From positions 951,501 to 1,015,500 of the forward strand of contig NC_133060.1 of assembly GCF_048771995.1 (NCBI RefSeq): a stretch of DNA of 64,000 nt, given 5' to 3'. The stretch is from Taeniopygia guttata. Taxonomy: Eukaryota > Chordata > Aves > Passeriformes > Estrildidae. Below the pieces are notes generated by a model that did no database searches, had not been told where the DNA came from, and saw nothing but the letters and a program-made list of their open reading frames with translations. The first letter of the stretch is position 1. Each line of letters starts with the position of its first letter. Both the position numbers and the translations under genes were made by a program. Below are positions 1 to 10,900 of the stretch, one piece after another.

Positions 1-59
1 TCCCCATGTCCCCAAAACCCCAAATCTCCAACCCAAAACCCCAAAAACCCCCAAAATCC

Positions 60-800
60 CCAAAAAAACCCCAAATCTCACCTGGTCCTGCCGGTCCTGC
101 GGTGTCCCCGCGGTGTCCCGCTGCTGTCCCCGATGTCCCCTGTCCTGTCCCCTGTCCTGTCCCCGCTGTCCCCTCCCGTGTCCCCGGTCCCGTCCCCCGC
201 CGTGTCCCCGCTGTCCCCATGTCCCCAAAACCCCCAAAAAATCCCAAAAAAACCCCAAAAATCCCCAAACCTCACCTGGTCCTGCCGGTCCTGCGGCGTC
301 CCCGCGGTGTCCCGGTGCCGTCCCCTGTCCTGTCCCCCGGTGTCCCCATGTCCCCAAAACCCCAAATCTCCCCCAGAAACCCCCAAAAATCCCCAAAAAC
401 CCCCAAAATCCCCAAATCTCACCTGGTCCTGCCGGTCCTGCGGTGTCCCGGTGCTGTCCCCGGTGCTGTCCCCGATGTCCCCGCTGTCCCCTCCCGTGTC
501 CCCTGTCCTGTCCCCGATGTCCCCATGTCCCCAAAACCCCAAATCTCCCCAAAAATCCCCAAATCTCACCTGGTCCTGCCGGTCCTGCGGCGTCCCCGCG
601 GTGTCCCGGTGCTGTCCCCGGTGCTGTCCCCGGTGTCCCCTGTCCTGTCCCCGCTGTCCCCTCCCGTGTCCCCTGTCCTGTCCCCCGGTGTCCCCAAAAC
701 CCCAAATCTCCCCCAGAAACCCCCAAAAAATCCCAAAAAAACTCCAAAAATCCCCAAATCTCACCTGGTCCTGCCGGTCCTGCGGCGTCCCCGCGGTGTC
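60..800 (-). repeat. Tandem array of the RNF39-like exon 3' edge plus its donor
   Basis: Five copies of a 147-195 bp unit are present. Each contains the exon edge (reverse strand GGACCGGCAGGACCAG) joined to a GTGAGA donor and a C/A-rich intron piece. The GT dinucleotides fall at 763-764, 568-569, 421-422, 274-275 and 80-81, giving spacings of 195, 147, 147 and 194. The exon-side parts carry GTCCCCG repeats that stay open in several frames, which explains the long proline-rich translations here. Confidence 0.85.
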
Positions 801-1171
801 CCGGCGCTGTCGCCGCTGCTGTCCCCTGTCCTGTCCCCGCTGTCCCCTCCCGTGTCCCCGCTGTCCCCCGCCAGCCGCCGCGCGATCCGCGCCTCCACCG
901 CCAGCGCCACCGCGGTGCGGACGCGGCCCGGGGCGCAGGGACGGCGACACTGGGGACAGCGGGGCCAGCCCGGGGGGGACGCTGGGGACACCGGGGACAG
1001 CCCGGGGGACATTGGGGACATTGGGGACAGCGGGGGCAGCAGGCAGCGGCGGCAGCAGCGGTGCTCGCACGGCAGCAGCACCGGGTCCCGCAGCGCGGCC
1101 CCGCAGCGCGGACACGACGTGGCGGCGGCCAAAGCGGCCAAAGGACCGCGGGACGCGGCGGGAGGCGACAT
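765..1171 (-). CDS. RNF39: RNF39-like RING-finger protein, first coding exon (partial)
   Basis: The exon reads on the minus strand from ATG 1171. A C3HC4 RING is visible at about residues 20-75: CPRC (20-23), C35, H37, C40, C43 and CPQC (72-75), with a proline-rich insert of about 28 residues inside it. The stretch DPVLLPCEH and the following VALAVEARIARRLA closely resemble human RNF39 (DPVLLACEH, then VRLAVEVRISREL), which lies in the same MHC class I framework. The protein is probably an E3 ubiquitin ligase. I end the exon at the first GT donor (763-764), in phase 2, but identical donors recur at 568, 421, 274 and 80, so the real 3' end is uncertain. The B30.2 part expected of RNF39 is not in the window. 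A TRIM-family first exon is the alternative. No promoter was recognised. Confidence 0.55.
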
Positions 1172-1174
1172 CGG

Positions 1175-2215
1175 GGACAGGGGGGACAGAGGGACAGAGG
1201 GGACACGGAGGGGACAGCGGGACAGAGGGGAGGGCGCGGGGGTGGCACCGCCGGGGACAGGGGAGGGGACAGGAGGGACACAAACACGGGACACGCGGGT
1301 GAATCGGAATTTGGGGACAGGGAGGGACAGGGGAGGGGACACAGGGGAGAGGAGGGGACAGGGGTGGCACCGCTGGGGACAGGGAGGGGACAGGACACAA
1401 ACACGGGACACGAGGGTGACACGGGGGTGAATCGGAATTTGGGGACAGGGAGGGGACAGAGAGGGGACAGGGGTGGCACCGCCGGGGACAGGGAGGGGAC
1501 ACGCGGGTGACACGGAGACACATCGGAATTTGGGGACAGGCGGGGACAGGGGAGGGGACAGGAGGGACACAAACACGGGACACGCGGGTGACACGGAGAC
1601 ACATCGGAATTTGGGGACAGGGAGGGACAGGGGAGGGGACAGAGGAGGGGACAGGAGGGACACAAACAAACACGGGACACGAGGGTGACACGAGAGTGAC
1701 ATTGGAATTTGGGGACAGGGAGGGACAGAGGAGGGGACAGGGGAGGGACCGGAGGACACAAACACGGGACACGAGGGTGACATCGGAATTTGGGGACACG
1801 CGGGTGACACGGAGCCACATCGGAATTTGGGGACAGGGGAGGGGACAGCGAGGAGAGGAGGGGACAGGGGTGGCACCGCCGGGGACAGGCGGGGACAGGG
1901 GAGGGGAGAGGAGGGACACAAACAAACACGGGACACGCGGGTGACATCGGAATTTGGGGACAGGGAGGGGACAGAGGAGGGGACAGGAGGGACACAAACA
2001 CGGGACACGAGGGTGACACGGAGCCACATCGGAATTTGGGGACAGGGAGGGACAGGAGGGACACAAACACGGGACACGCGAGTGACATCGGAATTTGGGG
2101 ACAGGGAGGGGACAGGGGTGGGGACAGGGGTGGCACCGCCGAGGACAGGGGAGGGGACAGGAGGGACACAAACACGGGACACGAGGGTGACACGAGGGTG
2201 ACATCGGAATTTGGG
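1175..2215. repeat. Minisatellite upstream of the RNF39-like exon
   Basis: This is a G-rich tandem repeat of roughly 65-100 bp units. The recurring pieces are GGGACACAAACACGGGACAC, CATCGGAATTTGGGGACAG and GGTGGCACCGCCGGGGACAG, in about a dozen imperfect copies. Long open frames cross it on both strands but none resembles a protein family. It separates the divergently transcribed RNF39-like exon from RPP21. The last 150 bp before RPP21 (2215-2340) is AT-richer, with a repeated GGGATAATTT-type motif. Confidence 0.85.
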
Positions 2216-2377
2216 GACAGTTTCGGGATAATTCGCGAATAATTTCTGAAGAATTTGGGAATAATTTGAGGATAATTTACGAATAAATTTGGAATAAATT
2301 AGGGATAATTTGGGAATAATTTGGGGAGGTCCCCACCAGGGGGGTCCCAAAGTGGTGGAAAAGACCCCAAAACTGCA

Positions 2378-2416
2378 CCGGAAGTGACGTAACGGCACAG
2401 CGCGGTGCTGACCAAT
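2378..2416 (+). promoter_or_regulatory. RPP21 core promoter: ETS/CRE composite and CCAAT box
   Basis: CCGGAAGTGACGTAA at 2378-2392 joins an ETS site to a CRE-like TGACGTAA, and CCAAT lies at 2412-2416. The RPP21 ATG follows 44 bp later and there is no TATA box. This is a typical housekeeping promoter arrangement. Confidence 0.6.
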
Positions 2417-2459
2417 AGGGAGCCGCGGCCACGCCCACGAGGGGCGGGGCCAGGGGAAG

Positions 2460-4853
2460 ATGGCGGCGCCCGTGAGGGACCGGGAGGCGCTGCAGAGGCT
2501 GAACTTCCTCTTCCAGGTGCGGATTTTGGGGATTTTTGGGGAATTTTGGGGGATTTAGGGGTGGCCCAGGGGCTGGGGGGTTGTGGGGAGGGGTCTGCGC
2601 CCCCAAAATCCCCCAAAATCCTCCCCCAAATCCCCAAAACCCCCAAAATCCCCCCAAAATCCCCCAAATCCCCCAAAATCCTCCCCCAAGTGCCCCAAAT
2701 CCCCAAAAATCCCCCCCAAACCCCCCAAAATCCCTTCCTACACCCTGAAAATCCCCCCAAAAAATCCCCAAAACCCCTAAAAAAAAATCCCCCAGTATCC
2801 CCCAAAACTCCCTCTAAAATGCCCCAAAGTTTCCCCAATTTCCCCAAAGCGCCCCAGAAATCCTCCAAAAATCCAACCCACACCCAAAAAAAAATCCCCA
2901 AAACCCCTAAAAAAAAAAAACCCCCCAAATCCCCCAGAACTCCCTCCAAAAACCCCAAATTTATCCCAATTTTCCCGCCATCCCCTAAATTTTCCCCCTG
3001 AAAAAAATCTCCAGAACGCCGCAAAAAATCCCAAAAAATATCCCCAAAAATCCCCCAAAAATCCTTGAAAAAGCCCAAATTTCCCCCAATTTTCCTGCAA
3101 TCCCCTAAATTTGCCCTAAAAAATCTCCAGAAAAAAATTCCAAAAAATACCCCCAAAAATCCCCCAAAATCCCCCAGAACTCCCTCCAAAAAGCCCAAAT
3201 TTCCCCCAATTTTCCCGCCATCCCCTAAATTTGCCCTAAAAAATCTCCAGAAAAAAATCCCAAAAATCCTTGAAAAATCCCCCAAAAATTCTCGAAAAAG
3301 CCCAAATTTCCCCCAATTTTCCTGCCATCCCCTAAATTTGCCCTAAAAAATCTCCAGAAAAGAATCCCAAAAAATCCCCATAAAAATCCCCCCAAAATGC
3401 CCCAAAAAAGCCCCAATTTTCCCCAATTTTTCCCGGATTTTCCCAATTTTTCCCCGAATTTTCCCAAATTTTCCCCGAATTTTCCCAAATTTTCCCCGAA
3501 TTTTCCCAAATTTTCCCCGATTTTCCCGAATTTTCCCCAATTTTCCCCGATTTCCCCCGTCCCCGCGTTGGGCGCCACCCCAGGCGGCGCACTGGGCGCA
3601 GCGGCGCAGCCCCGGCCTGGCGCGGTTCCTGCTGCGCACCCAGCGGGCGGCGGCGCGGCGCCTCGTGCTGCGCATGTGAGTGGGGAGATCCGGCAAATTC
3701 GGGCGGTTTCAGGGCGTTTCGGGGGCTTTGGGAAGTTTGGGGGGATTCGGGAAAAATTGGGAAAAAATTGGGAAAAAATTGGAAAAAAATTGGGAAAAAT
3801 TTGGGCGAATTTTGGAAAATTTAAGTGAATTTGGGGGGATTTAAACTGAATTTGGGATGTGGGAAAGTTTTGGAAAATTTAAGTGAATTTGGGGGGAATT
3901 TAAACTGAATTTGGGATGTGGGAAAATTGTGGGGTGTTTTTGGGTTATTTTGGGGTGATTTGGAGTGATTTCAGGTAATTTTGGGGTGGTTTGGGGTGAT
4001 TTTGAGGTGATTTTGGGGTGGTTTCAGGTGATTTAGGGTGGTTATGGGGTGTTTTCGGGTAATTTTGGGGTGGTTTGGGGTGATTTTGGGGTGATTTTGG
4101 GAGGTTTTGGGGGCGTTTCTCTCTCCGCAGGGCCCCGGGGGTCAAACGCCGCCTCTGCCGCCGCTGCTGCTCCCTCCTGCTGCCGGGGGAGGGGAGCGGG
4201 ACCCGCCTCAGAGGTGGGGAAATTTGGGGGGTTTGGGGGAATTTGGGGGGTTTGGGGGAATTTGGGGGGTTTGGGGTGGTTTGGGGGAGATTTTTGTGGA
4301 ATTTGGAGGATTTGGATGCATTTTGAGGAGGATTCGGGGTTGATTTGGGGATTTTTGGGGGATTTTGGGGAATTCTGGGTGGCTCTGGGAGACTTTGGGG
4401 AGGTTTGAGGGGATTTAGGGGTGACATTGGGGAGATTTGGGGGCAATTTTGGGTGGATTTGGGGGCTTTTGGGGCAGTTTGAGGGGAATTGGGGCGTTTT
4501 TGGGAGATTTGGGGGATTTTAGGGGCGATTTTGGGGATTTTTTTGGCATTATTGGGTATCTGGGCGTGGCTTTGTCTGACCACACCCCCTGCCCCGCCCC
4601 AGGGCGTGGCCAGCCCCGCCTCGTCCTGCGCTGCCTCACCTGCGGCCACGGGCGGCGCTACCTGTGCCCACCTGAGCCACGCCCACCCGAGCCACGCCCA
4701 CCCGAGCCACGCCCACCCGGCCAGGACACGCCCACGGGTCAGTGGGGGCGGGGCTTGGGAGGGAAAAGGGGCGTGGCCACGTACAAACATGGCAGCGCGT
4801 GTGGGCGTGGCCTAACAATGACCTCACTCCCAGGCCCCTCACCTGTGCTCTGA
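2460..4853 (+). CDS. RPP21: RPP21, ribonuclease P/MRP protein subunit p21
   Basis: Zinc-ribbon subunit of nuclear RNase P, which removes tRNA 5' leaders, and of RNase MRP. The coding exons are 2460-2516, 3584-3675, 4131-4213 and 4603-4853, giving 160 aa against about 154 in human. The start MAAPVRDREALQRLNFLFQ nearly matches human MAGPVKDREAFQRLNFLYQ. The zinc ligands are C59, C62, C88 and C91 (CRRC...CLTC), with conserved RLVLR and VKR.LC between. After C91 the sequence diverges into PPEPR repeats made by a 15-bp CCACGCCCACCCGAG minisatellite. A GTCAGT donor at 4738 and an acceptor at 4831-4832 could instead remove this tail, so the C-terminus is the weak part of the model. The gene is tail to tail with GNL1. 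Confidence 0.88.
2525..4590 (+). repeat. Strand-asymmetric low-complexity repeats in RPP21 introns
   Basis: Intron 1 (2517-3583) becomes C/A-rich on the plus strand (CCCCAAAATCCCC-type units, then TTTTCCCGAATTTTCCCC). It includes an 85-130 bp unit repeated near 2950-3350. Introns 2 and 3 (3676-4130, 4214-4602) are the G/T-rich complement type (GGTGATTTTGGGG, AATTTGGGGGG). Exon 2 therefore sits between arrays of partly complementary sequence. Confidence 0.7.
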
Positions 4854-4895
4854 TTGGTCGCCGCCTCGCAGGAACCAGCCAATCAGCCGTGCAGA

Positions 4896-4901
4896 AATAA
4901 A
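4896..4901 (+). terminator. RPP21 polyadenylation signal
   Basis: AATAAA lies 42 bp past the RPP21 stop and is the first such signal after it. It is three bases from the GNL1 signal on the other strand. Confidence 0.75.
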
Positions 4902-4904
4902 CGC

Positions 4905-4910
4905 TTTATT
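4905..4910 (-). terminator. GNL1 polyadenylation signal
   Basis: TTTATT on the plus strand is AATAAA on the minus strand, 62 bp beyond the GNL1 stop. Cleavage 10-30 bp downstream would fall inside the RPP21 3' UTR or last exon, so the two mature mRNAs should overlap. Confidence 0.75.
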
Positions 4911-4971
4911 CCGTATGGCGATATGCTAATCCGCGCGCTCCGATTGGCTCCTCCGCGGGAGGGGGCGTGGC

Positions 4972-7900
4972 TCAGCACTCGTCCTCCCCCAGCAGCGCGA
5001 AGGGGTTGGGGGCGGGGCTGGGAGGGGGCGTGGCCTGCTCGGACTCCTCCCCCTCGTCCTCGGAGCTGGGGGCGGGGCCAGCGGGGGGCGGGGCGCTGGC
5101 CCCGCCCCCTGTCATGGCCGCCAGGGCCGCGGTGTCGGGGTGGAGCTCCCAACGCTCTGCGGGGATTTTGGGTCACAAATCCACCATTTTGGGACTTTTT
5201 GGGTCCCAAATCCCCGATTTTGATTTTTTTTTTTTTTAGGTACTATATACCTCCCAAATTTCTAAATTCTGGATTTTTTAAGGCACCAAATCCCACATTT
5301 TTGACTTTTTTTGGGTGCCTAATCCCCTAAAAATCCCAATTTCGGATGTTAAATCTCCCAGTTTTGGGACTTTTTGGGTCTCAAATCCCTGATTTTGATT
5401 TTTTTTTTCTGGTACTATATACCTTCCAAATTTCTAAATTTCATATTTTGCAAGGTACCAAATCCCAGATTTTTGACTTTTTTTGGGTGCCAAATCCACT
5501 AAAAATCCCAATTTCGGGTCTGAAATCTCCCGAGTTTTTGACTTTGTAGGTCTCAAATCCCCAATTTTTGACTTTTTTGCGTACAAAAAGCGCCCCAAAT
5601 CCCCCAAAACTGCCCCAAAAGCCCCCAAAAACGCCGATTTTGGGGGTTTTTTGGTACCTTTCTCCTGGGAGTAGCCCGGGGGCCGGAAGCAGAGGCGCAG
5701 CCGCCCCTCGGCCGCCAGCCGCAGGAGCCCGTTGGCCGCGCGCGCCACGTCGTTGCGAGCCGCCCGCGCCGTCTTGTAGCCCCTCTTCTCTGCCCAGGCT
5801 GGGGGAAACACCCAAAAATGTCCCAGAAAATCAGCAAAAACACCCCAGAAACTCAGCAAAAACACCCCCAAAAAATCACAGAAAACGCAGCAAAAACACC
5901 CCAAAAAATCAGCAAAAACACCCCCAAAAAATCACAGAATATGCAGCAAAAACACCCCAAAAAATCAGCAAAAACACCCCCAAAAAATCACAGAAAACGC
6001 AGCAAAAACACCCCAAAAAAAATCACAAAAAACGCAGCAAAAACACCCCCAAAAAAATCACCAAAAACGCAGCAAAAACGCCCCAAAAAATCAGCAAAAA
6101 CACCCCCAAAAAATCACAAGAAACGCAGCAAAAACACCCCAAAAAAATCACAAAAAACGAAGCAAAAACGCCCCCAAAAAATCAGCAAAAATGCCCCAAA
6201 AATATCCCAAAAACTCAGTAAAACACCCCAAATACTCAGCAAAAAAACCCCCAAAATAGCAGGAGAAAGATCCCGAAAAACTCAGCCAAAACACCCCAAA
6301 AATGCCCTGAACCCCCCAAAACCCGTAAAATTCCCCCCCAAAATCCCAAATATTCCCAAATAAACCCAGAAAAAAATTCACAAATAATTCCAAATAAATC
6401 CCAAACGTTCCCCATTTTTCCGCTGCTAAGTGCCCAGAAATGCCCCAAAACCCCCAAAATTCCCGAAATTCCAGAAGATTCCGGAACATTCCGGAAGGTT
6501 CCGTCCCACCTTCGCAGAGCTCCCAGGTACATTATGTAAATATATTCAGGAATATTCTGGGACATTCCGGAAGGTTCCGGAAGGTTCCGGAAGGTTCCGT
6601 CCCACCTTCGCAGAGCTCCCAGGTACATTATGTAAATACGTTCAGGAATATTCCGGGACATTCCGGGACATTCTGGAACATTCCGTCCCACCTTCGCAGA
6701 GCTCCCAGGCCGTCCAGCCGCCGTCGCCGGGGGGGCGCAGCTGCAGCAGGGGGGGCAGGGCCAGGCGGGACCCCAAAAACCCCACGGCCGAGTAGGGGTC
6801 CTGCAGCTGCGCGATGGGGTACACGCCTGCCAGGACCTGGGAGAGGAGAAATACCACGGGGTAATGGGGTACAGCCCTGCCAGGACCTGGGACAGAGAAA
6901 TACCACGGGGTAATGGGGTACACCCCTGCCAGGACCTGGGACAGAGAAATACCACGGGGTAATGGGGTACAGCCCTGCCAGGACCTGGGACAGAAAAATA
7001 ATGGGGTACACCCCTGCCAGGACCTGGGACAGGGAAATACCATAGGGTAATGGGGTACACCCCTGCCAGGACCTGTGAACAGAGTGAAAATGGGGTACAC
7101 CCCTGCCAGGACCTGGAACAGAAATATAATGGGGTACACCCCTGCCAGGACCTGCGGAGAAAGAGATAATGGGGTACAGGATTGGGGTACAGCCCTTCCA
7201 GGACCTGTGAAAGGAGAAATACCACGGGGTAATGGGGTATACCCCTGCCAGGACCTGGGACAGACAAATACCACGGGGTAATGGGCATTTCGGGGTCACA
7301 CCTGGGGATTTTGGGGTCACACCTGGGGATTTCGGGGTCACACCTGGGGATTTTGGGGTCACACCTGGGGATTTTGGGGTCACACCTGGGGGTTTCGGGG
7401 TCACACCTGGGGTGTTTTGGGGTCACACCTGGGGGTTTGGGGCTCACCTGCAGCTTGGGCGGGGCGCGCGAGGGGAAGGCGAGGCCGGGGCAGGGTCAGG
7501 GTCACACCTGGGGATTTCGGGCTCACACCTGGGCATTTTGGGGTCACACCTGAGGATTTTGGGGTCCCAGCTGGAGATTTTGGGCTCACACCTGGATTTA
7601 AGACTCACCTGCAGCTCGGGCGGGGCCCGCGAGGGGAACACCAGGCCGGGGCAGTCGCAGAGCCGCACCGCGGCCGTCAGGAAGTGGGTCTGGAAGTAGC
7701 GGGTGCGGCCGGGGGCGCGGGACACGCCCACCGCGCCCCGCCCCAGCAGCGCGTTCAGCACCGACGACTTCCCCGCGTTCGGCAGCCCTGGGCGGGGCCG
7801 GGCGCACCTGAGCGGGACACGCCCACCCAGGCCACACCCACAGAGAGCCACGCCCACCTGGGACACACCCACAGAGAGCCACGCCCACCCAGACCACACC

Positions 7901-10900
7901 CACAGAGCCACGCCCACCCAGACCACACCCAGAGAGCCACGCCCATCTGAACCACGCCCACAGAGAGCCACGCCCACCTGGGACACACCCACAGAGAGCC
8001 ACACCCACATGGGACACACCCACAGAGAGACACGCCCACATGGGACACACCCACAATGATCCACGCCCACTCTGACCACACCCACAGGGAGCCACGCCCA
8101 CATGGGACACACCCACAGAGAGCCACGCCCACCTGGGACACACCCAAAGAGAGCCACGCCCACCATGACCACACCCACAATGAGCCACGCCCAGCTGAAC
8201 CACACCCACAGAGAGCCACGCCCACCTGGGACACACCCACAGAGAGCCACACCCACATAGGACACACCCACAGAGAGCCACGCCCACAGAGAGCCACGCC
8301 CATGTGGGACACACCCACAGAGAGCCACGCCCACATGGGACACACCCACAGAGAGCCACACCCACCCAGACCACACCCACAGAGAGCCACGCCCACCTGG
8401 GACACACCCATAATGAGCCACGCCCACCTGAACCACACCCACAGAGCGCCAAACCCACCTGGGACACACCCACAATGAGCCACACCCACCTGGACCACAC
8501 CCACCTGAGCCGCGCCCACAGGGGAAACGCCCACAATGAGCCACACCCACTTTGACCACACCCAGTGACCACGCCCCCTGGACCACACCCAGTGACCACG
8601 CCCCCGGCCCCGCCCCCCGGCCCCGCCCGCTCACCGACGCAGCCCAGCGTCAGCACGCCGTGCCGGTACCGCTCCCACTGCCGGGGCAGGGCCGCGCCCC
8701 CGGGCCCCGCCCCCTCCTCCTCCTCCTCATCTTCCTCCCCGCACGGCGGCTCCTCCCCCTCCTCATCCTCATCATCGTCATCGTCATCTTCGTCATCGTC
8801 ATCCTCCTCCTCCTCCTCCTCCGGGGGGCGCTGCTCCACCCGCTCCAGCCGCGCCCGCCAGCTGCTGAGATCCACTGGGAACAGGGGGTGGCACTGGGGG
8901 CACTGGGGGCACTGGGAATGGGGACTGGGGATACTGGGGGGACTGGGGATAGTCACACAGCCCTTCCAGGACCCTCAAACCCCCCCAGGACCCCCAAACC
9001 CCCCCAGGACCCCCAAACCCCCCCCCAGGACCCCTCTCCATAAACCTGCCCCCCAAACCCCCCCCCAGGACCCCAAAACCCCCCCAGGACCCCCAAAACC
9101 CCCCCAGGACCCCCAAAACCACCCCCAGGACCCCTCCCCACGGACCTGCCCCCCAAACCCCCCCCAGGACCCCCAAAACCCCCCCCAGGACCCCTCCCTA
9201 TGGACCTGACCCCCCCAAAACCCCCCCCAGGACTCCCAAAACCCACACAGGACCCCCAATACCCCCCCCTAGGACCCCCAAAACCCCCCCCAGGACCCCT
9301 CCCCACGGACCTGCCCCCCAAAACCCCCCCAGGACCCCAAAACCCCCCCCCCGGACCCCCAAAACCCCCCCCCCGGACCCCCAAACCCCCCCCAGGACCC
9401 CCAAAACCCCCCCCCCGGACCCCCAAACCCCCCCCAGGACCCCCAACCCGCCCCCAGGACCCCTCCCCACAGACCTGCCCCCCCCACGATCTCCTCGCAG
9501 GCCTCCAGCAGCAGTCGGGGTCCCACGGCGCGGCTCCAGCGACCCCCCCTCTTCTTCTGCCTCTTCTGCAGCCCTGGGGACCCCAAAAATGGCCAAAATC
9601 ACCCCAAAAACAGCCCTGGAGACCCCAAAACCAGTCAGGGCGACCTCAAATCCCCTCAGTGTTACCCAAAACCACCTGGATCCCCCCAGTTCCACCTCAA
9701 ACCCAACTAAAACTCCCCAATTCCACCCTAAACCCCCCCAAACCCACTCAATTCCACCCCAAACCCCTTAAAGTCCCTGAAGTCCCCCCAATTCCACCCC
9801 AAAATCCCCCCAAACCCCCCAGTGGGTACCGGGGCCGGGAGCCGGGGGCAGCCATGCCGGGCCTGCAGGAGGTGGGACACAAAAACCCCAAAATCCCCAT
9901 TTTCAGCCCCAATCCCGTACCGGGGCCGGGCCGGGCACAGCCGTGCCGGGCCTGCAGGAGGTGTGACCCAAAAACCCCAAAATCCCCATTTTCAGCCCCA
10001 ATCCCGTACCAGGTCCGGGCTGGGCGCAGCCGTGCCAGGCCTGCAGGAGGTGTGACCCAAAAACCCCCAAAATCCCCATTTTCAGCCCCAATCCCATACT
10101 GGGGCTGGGGGCTGGGCACAGCCGTGCCAGGCCCGCAGGAGGTGGGACACAAAAACCCCAAAATCCCCATTTTCAGCCCAAATCCCGTACCAGGGCTGGG
10201 CACAGCCATGCCAGGCCTGCAGGAGGTGTGACCCAAAAACCCCAAAATCCCCATTTTCAGCCCCAATCCCGTACCGGGGCCGGGGGCTGGGCCCGGGGCG
10301 GTGCAGAACGGGACCACCCGGGCCGGGCCGTGCCGGGCCCGCAGCAGGTGGGACCCAAAAACCCCAAAATCCCCATTTTCAGCCCCAATCCCGTACCGGT
10401 ACCGGGGCCGGGGGCCGGGCCGGGCGCGGTGCAGAACGGGACCACCCGGGCCGGGCCGTGCCGGGCCCGCAGCAGGTGGCCCCCAAAACCCCCAAAATCC
10501 CCCGTTTTCACCCCAAATGCCGTACCGGGGCCGGGGGCCGGGCCAGGCGCGGTGCAGAACGGGACCACCCGGGCCGGGCCGTGCCGGGCCCGCAGCAGGT
10601 GGGACACAAAAACCCCAAAATCCCCATTTTCAGCCCCAATCCCGTACCGGGGCTGGGCCGTGCCGTGCCGGGCGCACAGAAGATGTGACCCAAAAACCCC
10701 AAAATCCCCATTTTCAGCCCCAATGCCGTACCGGGGCCGGGGGCCGGGCCCACAGGAGGTGTGACCCAAACCCCCAAAATCCCCCATTTTCACCCCAAAT
10801 CCCTTACCGGGGCCAGGGGCCGGGCCGGGCGCGGTGCAGAACGGGACCACCCGGGCCGGGCCGTGCCGGGCCCGCAGCAGGTGGCTCCAGGCCGTGGCCA

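Noticed and set aside
6-2398. Long proline/serine or glycine/aspartate open frames on both strands (up to about 700 codons)
   Set aside because: They are readings of GTCCCC/GGGGAC minisatellites whose unit lacks stops. Only the RING stretch near 870-1171 matches a real domain.
2525-3560. KNPKIPKN- or GIFWGFF-type frames in RPP21 intron 1
   Set aside because: Low-complexity CCCCAAAAT sequence read in frame; no domain and no conservation logic.
4860-4972. A class I MHC gene or fragment between RPP21 and GNL1, as in human
   Set aside because: Only 118 bp separate the two stop codons and both polyadenylation signals occupy it.
7281-8575. Regular direct repeats with short spacers, as in a CRISPR array
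   Set aside because: Repeats are contiguous, variable and intronic in a vertebrate gene, with no unique spacers.
7598-8956. Open frame of over 400 codons with WVWLSVGVSQVGVA repeats resembling a membrane protein
   Set aside because: It is the CACCC minisatellite of GNL1 intron 8 read in frame with exons 8 and 9. Splice sites at 8635 and 7787 remove it.
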